DNA of 64,000 bases, taken from positions 1,364,001 through 1,428,000 of the forward strand of contig JAILWY010000021.1 of NCBI GenBank assembly GCA_022113835.1, read 5' to 3'. Position 1 is the first letter of the stretch; each line of letters starts with the position of its first letter. This document shows, piece after piece, positions 20,921 to 32,514 of this stretch. The position numbers were made by a program, and so were the translations under genes. The DNA comes from Atopsyche davidsoni. Taxonomy: Eukaryota > Arthropoda > Insecta > Trichoptera > Hydrobiosidae. The notes under the pieces were generated by a model. That model saw only the letters and a program-made list of their open reading frames with translations, was not told where the DNA came from and searched no databases.

Positions 20921-23900
20921 TGGATGAAACATAAACATAAAATACGATTTAAAATTACACACAGATTTTTGAAAATATGTAGTCAATAACGTTTATAGAC
21001 AATGCTATAGCTGATCTCAATAAAAGCAGATATCAATTATAAAAGAAACCGACGAAGCCAGTCAATAAAGGTTTTATAATGTGACTTGTATCAATATCAA
21101 TGTCGAAATATATTGTTATGCTAATTTTTATTTTTTTCTTCACAATCTCAATTAAATTGACATATCTCTTTTTACAATAAAAAATATTAAATTAATGTTT
21201 AATCGATCAGAAAAAATGGTGGATAGGGTCATAACAACACCTCGAGTCCCAGGCCGTGATGCACCCGATGATGCTGCCTACGAAGTCGGAGGTGGTCATG
21301 GGAACTTCCGCGGGTCCTTAATGCTTGTTTTCAGCGGTGTGAAATTTTCTGTCTACAAAGTTACAGACTCGTAAGCTGAAAGAGAAACTTTTATGTCGGA
21401 GTTTTGATAATACAAACACCACACCACAGGGTATTTCAAAATATATGGCATCATTATTTAAGGAAAAAATATTTTTATTGAAGATGTATATATATATTTT
21501 TTGAGCATAAACATGGCCAGATTTCCTCCGTTTAAATGACTATTTTAATGACTATTTAAAATATTTTTTTAAAGAGTAAGTAGGAGTAATACAAAAGAAC
21601 CACTGGATCATAGATGCATTAATTTTCTAGTTAGAATTCTATTAAAGTGTATTATTTGTTTTGATTTATATACGAAGTCGAACTAGGTTTGTGCATATTG
21701 TTTTCTTTTTACACGGATGAGTTTTTCGTACATTGATTTATCAAGTTGTTTGAAAATGTAAAAATGCTTATCACACCAAAGGTTAAAAAAACTTATAAAT
21801 CAAATAGAATTTTATTTTAAATTTATGCGACAAATTTGGCAATGAAAGTATAAGGTTATCAAATGCACCCTTCTTGCACATATTAAAGAGGAGTGTAGCC
21901 GGCACCTCTATCAAAACAAGTCAATCAGAAGCAATTTCTTTGTCTCATCACACCCCGCCGTCCCCCCGCGTGATTGCTTCTTTTTATTTCCATTACTCCG
22001 CCATTCATACGGCCGGGGGCTGTTGTTGCCTACAGAAGAAAGGGGGGAGGAGGGTAATTTGAGACCAGAGGTAAGTATTTTTTCTGCTTGATAATATAAC
22101 AATGGTATTATTTACCTTGACGCCAGTCCGGGTCTGCCTTATTTATTGTTAATAATTCTTTCCAATAAAATAATATTTTGCATTGTTTAAATAATTGTAC
22201 AAAGGATGTTCGAGTTAATGGTTTTTTGACGCTGGAAAGTGAATTAAGTCAACGCCATACACAAAAATAATGGTCAATTCAAACCAAATTAAAAAATAAT
22301 ATATAAAAAGCCTCTTTGATAGGAATTTATTTATTATAAATAAATCGTATGGTAATATTATTTTCTGTTTTAGAGCCAGTGTAAAAATTAGACGTTTCCA
22401 TTTTTCAATACTTTAAAGGTTTAAAACTACAAATGCAAATAAAAGCATTCTTCATTTAAATATTTTTACAAAAGCATTTTATTCTTTCATTTATGGTATG
22501 CTATTCATTTTCTTGTTACAAATTAGACATGTGCTATTTTTTTTTAATTAAAAAAGTGTTAAAAGATAATGTCTACCTATAACGTAAAATATAGATTAGT
22601 CTTAAAAAAAAAACTGTAAAGATAGAGGAAAACGTCATACCACGGCCAATTTGACAAAGATATCAGCTCACTTAAAATGTTCACGGATAAGATGTAAATA
22701 AAAGTCGAATTACTTTTATATAAAACAATATAAAAATATCTCAATTAATACATGACCTAATTTAAAATCTGCGTATTTTTATGACACAATTTTTTTTATC
22801 TTCAGTCTAACGGACTCATTTAAAAGTGATACACTTTAATACTAGCGTGTATTTTTAGAATGATATCATCAATTTATATAACACCTTTGCAAAATACCTA
22901 TGAAGGATTGCGTCATAAATACTAAGCCTGATTATTAGAACTGCTACATGTTTAACATTACATAAACGGGGGTAGTTTTTCTTAAACTACTACAGTTAAA
23001 ATATGCGGGTACTCACAATATGTATTTTTATATATTTTAATTTTTTACTTGTATTCATCACTATAATTTCTATGATACTACCATCTAAAATGTTCTCTTG
23101 CCTATTTTGTGACTTTTACAATATTGAAAACATAAAAATGTGAAAGAATCATAAATAGTATTATATTTAAAAAAAAATATATATATATATATACATTCTG
23201 ATTTTTAGGTTAGTATTTTTGTTTAGAAATAATGGATATACCACACATAATTATTTTAATTTATATTTTCGTTTGCAAACAAAACAGGAAGGCGAAATAA
23301 ATTGGAAATATATACATTATTGAATAATAACGGGAAACTTCTAAGCGATATGGTTTGTGTGTCTGACACCTAGAAGTCAAGGTTATATGATGAACCTGCT
23401 ACCAGGCTTATCAGGAAGAGAGGATGGGTAAGATATTCTGCCGAAGAAGAGAATCTTTACCACCTAGGCTACCCTGAAAAGGTGCTCAGCTTATAAAAAA
23501 AACATCAAAACTAATGGGACGTTATTAAGCGAGTGTAGCCGAGTTAAAGAATTGTAGGTTACGATAAGTTCAAGTTAGACTTTATCAAAGTCACAACACT
23601 AAAATTTAAATAATAAATATTATTTATAAATACTTGAAAAATATATCACCTCATCAATATTGCGTTTCATTGAAGCAGGGGCACTTCGTTGATACTGAGA
23701 GCTTCCTTGAAACTCAAATCACAAAAGGCCAAGAGGTCCCTCGATAGGCCCGAAAACCAGGAGTGCGTTATCAGAAACATACTTATTTTTTATTCTCCAA
23801 TTAAAAAGAGGAGTCTTTCCGATTGGCCGAGAGCTAAATCGATATCTTTAACAGCGAGAAAGAGATAAGGGAATTGTGAATGAAAATGATATCGTTACAA

Positions 23901-26379
23901 CTCTAGTAGTATGTTTTATTATATCTTCATATTTTGATTATTACTTTGTGTCGATGTTGCGATGTCTTAGCCCCAATAATTCACAGCGGAGTGAAATCAG
24001 AATAAAAATAGTGTGAGATAAAGTGAACTCACCTACAACAGAAGTCACAACATAAAAAAGCGAAATTAATACAAAATATATAGTTTTATGAGCATGAGCG
24101 AAACGAGGCACAGTTGGGAAAAAAATTCACGCTTATCTATCATCGCATTTTGGTGAAATCTTTATATTTATTTATAATTTTTTTCTGTAATACGAAATAT
24201 CTAATAATATTATTTAACATAACACAGCAACAAGAAAAATAGCCTCTATTTGTGTAAAACGTGACGGAGATAGGCTGCGCACTCACACCTCTCAACCACG
24301 CGTCTCGGTGAAATAATCCGTTCGCTCGCCGTGCCCCTGTAATTTCACGAAAATAATATCCGTTACTTACATTCGTGAAATCATTTAAATATTTGACGAC
24401 GTGCCAACATTTTAAAACTATATTGCAATGCAGATTATATGAGCTTGGATGTCTCCCTCTCGTAAATAAATATATAGTGCAAATGGATATTGTTTTTATT
24501 AAGAAATTAATTGCTATTATTTTTCCAGCTTTTAAAAATACCGTTTTACGTTGATTTTAAATATATTTTTGGCGTCCGGTTATTATACATATTTTTTGAG
24601 TATGGATGTCTTTAGCTCATGAAATACATTCGGTTACATAATTAACGATCCGTTATTAATTCAGTGATCACAGATAAATTGACGTAGGTATACATATTTA
24701 ATTCCAAAAAAATTAGCACTGACGGGTTTGAATTTTATTAGTGCTTATCAGTAAACTAGTTGGCCTTTTCAAAAATAATTATAATAAACAAGGTAGAATT
24801 GCAATAGCTCTAGTATATATCTGTACTATCAAGCTTTGTGAAGCCTATTTTCTACCTTAAAAGCTATTATATATTTCAATTAAAATCACATTCGAAACAA
24901 TCAATAAAATTAATATACCTTTATAATATTCAATGAATGACCCCAGCTATAATTTAGGCCCATACTTTAGAAGGGGTCGCAGCCCCCGTGATCCCAAAAA
25001 CAATTCATAAGCCACCAACCCTTAGCAATTATTCTTACGTGAAGGGGTGTTTGCCAAGTGACCGGATGGGCTTGATTATTGGCCGGTATTTCCGCTCCTG
25101 CGAAGCCTCAAATTTGTATAATACCACATACCCACCTGAAAACCAATATCGGACTCAAAATTAATATGTGGATAATTAAATAATAGTGGTCAATTAATTT
25201 TATGTTATAAAACAGTATTTTAGCCTATTAAATAATTCAATTTTCATGAATTGTTCTGGTTCACACAAAACCGTTATTTTTAATCCGATACTCAATTTAC
25301 AACGATTAGGTATTAAAGTAGCAGAAGCTTTAAAAACTGCTATATTTGCAGCAATTAAGCACGTTAAACTGTTTATTGTACATTTAATGAATTTAAAATA
25401 TTTTTGATTAGCTAAAATTTGGAAAACGCAAAAACAAAGTACGTATTTTCTTCTTTTCATATAAACTAAACTTCATATAGATTATAAACGATTACTTTAT
25501 ATGGTAAATATATAATTTTTCCCATTTGTTATTATTATTTTATGTTTAAGCATGTACGCCAGCTTGTTTAGTTGCAGTATATAAAAGTTTGATATTTTAT
25601 TAGATCAGGTGGTATTTTTCACGATAAATGGTTGGATTAGTTACCTTTATCAATAATACACCAGTTGTTACTTACATCTTGTCACACAGGGCATGAGGGT
25701 GGGGGGAAGGAGGAGCAGGTGTTGTGGTCGGAGAGGGGATTCCCCTTCCTGTAGTTCTAGGCAGACGAGGTGCGCCAACTTGAGAATAATTCTTAAGGAT
25801 GACGTCACACTAATCATGGTCGCGGGCCGGCCACGCAGATTTGACTACCTATACACACGGTGTTTCAAAAGCCATGGAAATATTTAAATTGGCGACACTG
25901 GGCAGAGTGTGCCAACACCGGGCGACATTTATGAAATACATAAAATATCATTTTGACGGATTTTTTAATTAATTTAAAAAAATATTTTTTTCAATTTATA
26001 TATCGTATTTAGAGCGTCCGTAAATTTAATACAGCGCGATGCTACAAAATCACAAACATTATTAAACATCCATTTAACTTGAACATTCTTAATTTTTTGA
26101 CTTAAGATAGATAGAAACCTACATTTCTTGGATTGCGGTAGTTAGCAGGATTAAAGTAGCGCTAGGTAAAAGGAAAAAGTTAAAATCCCATTTGATGCGA
26201 AAATTTCAAGTACATCCTTCTCTGTGCGAATCATCTGCCTAAAACGTATTGTTACCCTTATCGATGCAAGTTACACCTAAATATATCTGCAAAAATCTAA
26301 TTTAACTACACATGGCAAAAAACATTTTTCAAAACAGATAAATTTCCTCCCTAAACTGCACACTAAATTACAGTACAAA
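20921..26379. other. AT-rich gene desert, few islands
   Basis: Long AT-rich stretch without a supported gene. Higher-complexity patches are at 21235-21330, 21950-22075 (ends in a splice-donor-like AGAGGTAAGTAT), 23380-23480, 23690-23780, 24250-24350, 24970-25100 and 25690-25835 (contains an AGCAGGTGTTG E-box). An AT dinucleotide run is at 23173-23193. Nothing coding or structural is convincing. Confidence 0.45.
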
Positions 26380-26585
26380 AACCGGCTTCCCACCGGTAGG
26401 CAGGGAGGAGAGGCCTAATGGCTTTTTGTCCGGGTTAATTTGTCGGGATATCTCGGGCAGGTCGGCCGGGCCGCGGACTTATGGGGTCGCCGTGACCCGC
26501 CGCTGAGTTGTTATGCCGGCCAGACCCCGGTGACCTCGGCCAATCACAGCGCAGGTACGGCCTGAAGCGGTGCGGTTTACGATCT
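26380..26585. promoter_or_regulatory. GC-rich island, candidate cis-regulatory element
   Basis: A sharply bounded GC-rich block in AT-rich DNA with CCGGTAGGCAGGG, GGTCGGCCGGGCCGCGG and a CCAAT on the plus strand (GGCCAATCAC). It is non-coding on both strands. Such bounded islands recur through the desert. The regulatory role is an inference from position upstream of a developmental regulator. Confidence 0.4.
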
Positions 26586-29397
26586 TTTGAAAAATATGCA
26601 AATTACTATGAGAAAGTTTATTTTTTTAAATTGTTTTTTTTTATCGTTTTGGGTACTCTTATGAAATGATTTTTAACGGATTCTCGTGGAAACTGTGCAA
26701 ATACTTACTATCAAATGACATCTGCTAATATTTAAAAAAAAAACTTTTTTTTTTAATGATCATTATATTATACATTTGAATTAATTTTTTATTTGAAATA
26801 TAGTCTTTGATCACCATACTATGTAAGATTATTATTTTAATTTTAAGTATTATTATTATCAGAATATTCTATACTAGTGAAGTGTTTATATTATGTGCTA
26901 GTGGTCATGACTGGTCCGTGCTCTCAAAGTGAATATGTCATGTTTTGACTTTTGTTTAAAAATGATCTAATTGTGTATTAAAAGTACCTATGTATAAATT
27001 AGTATTAGTAAAAATATATGCGTAGTATTTATCAATGTATTTAATTACAAATGCGGCGTAATTCTATAATAACCCCGCAGAATCCACAATCCGTTCATCC
27101 TAGTTCAGAAGGGGTGCCGGGCGTGCCCTTTCCCATCCCTCCGGGTTGCCATCGGTCAATTTATTTCTTGTCCGCTGTTTCTGACCGCTGTTATCATGAT
27201 TGAATTAAGCAAGTCCGGCGGCCGCACCCCCCAGGGGTCGTGGCGCCTGCCTTGATTTACGGCAGAACCTCGCAGGTAGAGGCTCTTGGGGTGTCAAAGC
27301 GCTTCCCCTTCAGCGACAAGAATTTATTCCAGCCTAACATCTGAACACTTATATTAATTGATTCAATAATAACAAAATTCACAAATATTATTATCAAAAT
27401 GGCAATGCGATCAACGAAACTTGTCGTTAGATCATTTCAATTGTTTCTTCATATTTAAAGCCCTCTACACGTGAAATAATAATTTTGTAGCCGTTCGGTT
27501 CAAACTATTTGTTATAAGAATATAATATTACAAATCAAATCAGTCTGAACAGACAGCAGAATCATTAATCGAAATAGACAGTTTTCAAAACAAGTGTGAC
27601 AGCTCTTAATAATATATTTTTTTTCTTCAGAAATTTATTTACATGTATTATATCTTAAAATTGGTTTTATTACCAGCGCCACAAATATCATAATATATAA
27701 TATTTATTTTAAATAAAATAAGCAGTATTTAGCCTAAATATATAGGATGTTTGCATATTATTGTGTAGTTTATTTATAGTGGAGCCTTATCTGCTAATAG
27801 GGGCGTCTTTGTGCATTTTCCCGTAACCCTAATACGGTGGTACAAAAAAGGAAATACTGAAAATATGGAGGTAGGGGGCGGCTCGGCCGTGGACGATAAA
27901 TACAGGAGGACAGGACCCGCACCGTCCATTAATTATTTCTCGCCTAAATAAAACGGTTGCATGAATAATGGATACAGTTTCTCATTGATTGCGTTTGTAA
28001 TTCGTTTTGAGTAGTTACTTGTATTTTGTAAACAAAGATTTCGGGTTATTTATATTCTGCGTGTATTTTTGTCATTGTGTTGTGTCCGTTTTCATATGAC
28101 GACGTTCATCATGGTGAGAAAACGTTTACCAAGCTACTCTTTTTCTAAAGGTGAAACATTGCGGTAAAGGTCAATGTATTGCAGTTGATAATGCTACTCA
28201 ACTGTAAAAGTATATTTCCATTGGCGATCTTCCTAGTAGCTACTGGAAACTATTCGTGTAACACCGGTGTGATGCGATGTAGTATCGATATAAGATGCAA
28301 GAAGTATTTCCTTTTCATACAATTTCTTCTAATCGAATCTTTATATAAAATAATAGTGAATTTAGAAAACTATTTTTTAAAGGTTATTTTTGGAATTATA
28401 TTTTTATCAATCGAGTTTTAAATTAAAATGTCACCATCTAAACTGCTAAAAAGACTTTAAAATGATTTTCTATCTTTAATATTCTTTTAGAAATTTCTGA
28501 AATAAACTTTCGAGACTTGTTGAATCGCGCTTATGAAATCGCGCGTACAAAAGCAGAGACATCTGATAAAAGGATTTTCGTCCAGCTCTAGAGAGGCTAA
28601 AATATTTATTGCGCAAAGTAAATACAATCACGCTGTAAGTGCTTAGAGGGGACAGACTGGGTTGAAATTCTAAATCCATGCAATTCCTCAACACAACACA
28701 GAGCTGTGAAGTCTGCGCCCAAATGACGTAATCAAAATGAGAGGCGCTCAGGCAATCTCCTGTCCCTGCCTCGCCCGGAAGTGTTCACAGTTGGACATTG
28801 TTAGAGAGGGGGAGGGCATACCTGCTTGGAGGGAGGAAGGGGGCAACCTTCTCAACCCGCGGGACGCGAGACTCCCCGACCCAATTTTTATATTTTTTCA
28901 TTGTACATACAACATAATATCCATATGGGTTAAATGTAGATTTAATTTAGTCTGCCTTTAATTCAGCAGATGTTTATTAGACATGCTGGGCTCGTAGGCG
29001 TTTCTTTTTGAAGGAAGTCTAAGAACACAGTTCGGGTTAATGCTAGCGTGCGTTTATTTATATTTGAAATGCGACGATTCATTTGTAATTATGTTATAAC
29101 AATCTGAAAACATCCGATACGACATGGACAGCTTATCTGGGTTAGTATTTGCAAGTGGGGATGGTGGTTGGAAGGCGCTCCTCGGGGGGAGCCCCTCGAG
29201 TGGCCCGGTCATCTCCGAGGGGGTTCGTTTCATTAGCGGGAGGGGAGTTAAGGTGTCGGCGAGCTGGGGACGCCGCAAACTCGATTCCCAGGATTTATGT
29301 TGAGCTGAGAGCCTATGTTTTTGAATAAATAGAGTCATTAAAGTCGAAAGACAAAAAAAGTCTATTATTTTTTTCACAAATCAACGACTATTGCGAC

Positions 29398-29424
29398 CAG
29401 GTGCTGTAAGCAATTCACCACCTG
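29398..29424. promoter_or_regulatory. Inverted pair of E2-boxes (CAGGTG...CACCTG)
   Basis: CAGGTG at 29398-29403 and CACCTG at 29419-29424, with flanks extending the symmetry to CCAGGTG/CACCTGG and a 15-bp spacer. Paired CACCT boxes are the established target of two-cluster ZEB/Zfh1 proteins, and Snail or bHLH factors use the same core. It is a candidate site, unproven. Confidence 0.4.
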
Positions 29425-30674
29425 GACGACACTTTAATATTTAGATTTCATGAAAAATTCAATACAAAACTGTAATCAAAATGTGATTACGTGCTTTTGC
29501 AGAGTAATGTATTATTTGGTTGCATTGAATTGCCAATTAATCAATTTAAAATCAGATAATTTTCCTATTCCCCCAATATCGCAGGGGTTCCTCCTAATTT
29601 GCCGTAAAAACGCGCCAAACTGCCCCCTTGCGCCGCGAGACGCCAATGCTGGCGTTAAATCTGTGCAGATATCTCAGCCACTCAATACTGGATTGCCGAT
29701 GGATCTGTTTAGCTGCGATTGTGGTCCAGAATCTGTCCCCGGTGAACAATAACCGCGAGGAGCATTCACCCATGTCTCCCCTATTCGACTCATTTTTGGC
29801 GTAAACTTGGGGTTATACGAATTCAATGGAAGATTCATTCGCTATATATTAAATATAAAAAAAAGTATAAACATAGTTATATATAATTTATTAGGAGTGT
29901 ATCTACTTTAACAGCTATTATCGATTATCGCGAACAACGCGAGGCATTGCTCGGGTTTTCTAAAAACTTGTGAAACGCAACAAGTTTTAGACCGTAAATT
30001 GAAAAAAAAAATCTAATTTTGCTAAATAGCTTTATTGATTTAATACATTTCACTAGTGATGACGTCACAGTACCACGGATGAAAACAATAACATATTTAA
30101 TATTTTTGATTTAATATTGTTAAAGTACTCTGGGGAATTCCATAATAATATTTTTATTAAATATATATTTTGAGTGATATTTCTACTCCTTTTTGACCTG
30201 ACTTGTTTTGCAAGAATACCAGGTTGGCTTCTTAAAACAGTCTTTCTACTTTGATATGCCAACCTAGTATATTGGCAAAACTAGACGCGATAGAAAATGG
30301 AGACATCAATAAAAATATTACAAAATTATACGATTTTCTTGTTTATTAAATACCTCTTTACGTAAAGATCCGTTCATCTATTACAAGTGATCTAATAGGA
30401 TACCAAAAATAAGTGTACTGACACATGCAAAACGGATTGAAGTAGACCAAACTGAAACAGGCGTGATTCCACTTAGATTAGTTTGGGATTAAAGTATCAG
30501 AATACGGAATAAACTGGTAAGGTTTTGGTCATGATTCGATTGTTTTACCATTGAACAAAAATGCCAAATTATCCAAGTCAAGAGTCAGAGTCGAAATAAA
30601 TAGCTTACTATTGCTTGGTTACAATTAACGAGATATTAACGATGTCGGCATGTAGCTTTTAAAATGAGATTGTC

Positions 30675-30695
30675 CACCTGCTGAAAAAGCAGGTA
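30675..30695. promoter_or_regulatory. Inverted pair CACCTG...CAGGTA
   Basis: CACCTG at 30675-30680 and CAGGTA at 30690-30695, part of a short inverted repeat (CCACCTGCT/AGCAGGT with a GAAAA-type loop). It has the bipartite layout described for ZEB-type binding. It could equally be a chance small hairpin. Confidence 0.35.
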
Positions 30696-31379
30696 ATCCA
30701 CAAAAATCTCGTGAACACTATCTGTGAGTGAAAAACTCGATAGGCTAATTTTCAGAGCTCTCTGGCAAAATTAATACGAGTAATTTATTTATAAACCTTT
30801 AAAACCCCCGTAAAATTGAGCAAGAATTTCAAGGTAGAATTATTAAAAATTATATACATACTTACAGTCTAAGAAGTAATAGAAGGTGAATTATTGTGCT
30901 AACAGGATGTAGAAATTTCGACGTACCTGAAAATAAAAACAAATACGATTAGTAAATAGAATATACTATAGCGTAAAAGATTTTTTTTTACATCATTATA
31001 TGATAAATATATTGTCAACATTGCTTATACTCAAATAAATTATTTAAATTCGATTTTTTCCAAATACATTAATTATATTTTCAACTCTTGGTAAAATGTT
31101 TGCAATACGATTAGGTGTTAAAATACATTTAAATTTTAATGTGAAGCGATATTTTTAAATAAAATCAACGAATTATTTTGTTCATTACCTGAATAGTTCA
31201 GTGCCAAATTGAAGGTCACGACCACAATAAAAACTAACATTGAAATGTATTTTTCTATGAATACCGAGAGTTACATGAACATAATATTTGTGAGCATAGA
31301 TGTTTTCTCATACAAATGGCACCAATTTCCGATAATAGCTAAATAGATAAATCCAGTAAAAAAAACTTAGTACATGTAA

Positions 31380-31625
31380 GGAAAGCTCGCAGAAGGCTCC
31401 GGCACGCGAGTCGCGCTGTTCCACGGCACTCGTGACGTCACGGCGGAAGTGTGTCGTAAACCGCGCCGGGGAATAAAGCTTTTTGTCTGAGGCTTATCTG
31501 CGCCGCGGAGGCCTTATCTTAAAGGCTCCATTCCGGCACCGGGAGATCAGGACGATGCCTCTCGCCACCCAAGGGCGCTGGGTGCGAGGATGGAGATGTG
31601 TCCCGCAACACACCCTCACTACGCG
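31380..31625. promoter_or_regulatory. GC-rich island with CRE and paired GATA motifs
   Basis: A bounded GC-rich block holding a perfect TGACGTCA (31433-31440) and two GATA-type sites TTATCT at 31494-31499 and 31514-31519, in the same orientation and 20 bp apart. GCGCCG-type sequence lies between them. GATA factors act with fly zfh1 partners in heart and blood mesoderm. A role here is inferred. Confidence 0.45.
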
Positions 31626-32514
31626 CACCTTCAAAGTAATCAACTGAATTATTTATTTCATGTGCTCATCATTTGCAGTTTAACCGATAATTAGCTCGAA
31701 GATGTGTGATGAAGCATCAGATTGCCGACATAATAAAAATCATGTTAAAACATGTCGGGCAGAGGTATTTAAAGTAATAACTAACTTCTATGTAAACCAC
31801 GGCATAATGGTGATATATTCATAGTCTGAACATGCGATTACTGAAAGGACGAGAATATGACGTCGAAAAACCACAATTTACGCACACTATTTTATTAAAA
31901 GTCTCCGTATAGCATTGTCATTGATAGTTGAGTTTTTAAAGAAAATTTAAATAGGCAAAGCGCTGAAGTAGTCACTTAGATTTAGATTTTTATAAACAAA
32001 TTTGTACCGACACATGCAATAGCAATACAAATCTCCTTCACACCATTTATGATACGTTTGTTGAAAATATAAAAATATTCGCAAATATTTTACATTTGTG
32101 TAATATTTTAGTTTAACCTGTTTACATTTGTTGTACTAATTATATGCTTAGATGAGTATTTTCAGAATAAATGTCATATCAAATCATAAAAAAAATAAAA
32201 ACTCGTGATGTTTCCTCAAATCTCAACATTACGTGACGGGACAATCTCCAACAGGGACAGTAAAGTGCGGGCAGGCATGGCTATTCTCTGGCTCTATCGG
32301 GTCCCTCATTCCCGGGAGGTGAGGAGGTCAGCCGAGCCCCCGGGCCGAGGTTTTATTTCCCTGCCCGTCAAGGTAGTCCAGAACACTCTATCTAGAGTGC
32401 CTATTAAATGGGATTCACGAAAATGCAAAAATAAAAAAAAAACACTTCTCCAAACTCCCTATCATATGCAATAAACTTTTGAGTATGCCTATTTACTTGG
32501 TATTTATTTTAATA
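31626..32514. other. AT-rich DNA with one GC-rich island
   Basis: The island at about 32220-32410 contains TCCCGGGAGGTGAGGAGGTC and GAGCCCCCGGGCC. The rest is AT-rich. No gene is supported. The Helitron begins at the end of this stretch. Confidence 0.45.

Larger units (their letters stand above)
26586..31379. other. Gene desert with several GC-rich islands
   Basis: AT-rich DNA with islands at about 27095-27320, 27780-27960 (starts with GCCTTATCTGCTAATAG, a GATA plus TAAT pair), 28740-28885, 29150-29290 and 29570-29830. Two inverted CACCTG pairs occur at 29398-29424 and 30675-30695. No gene, RNA gene or complete mobile element is recognised. Confidence 0.45.
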
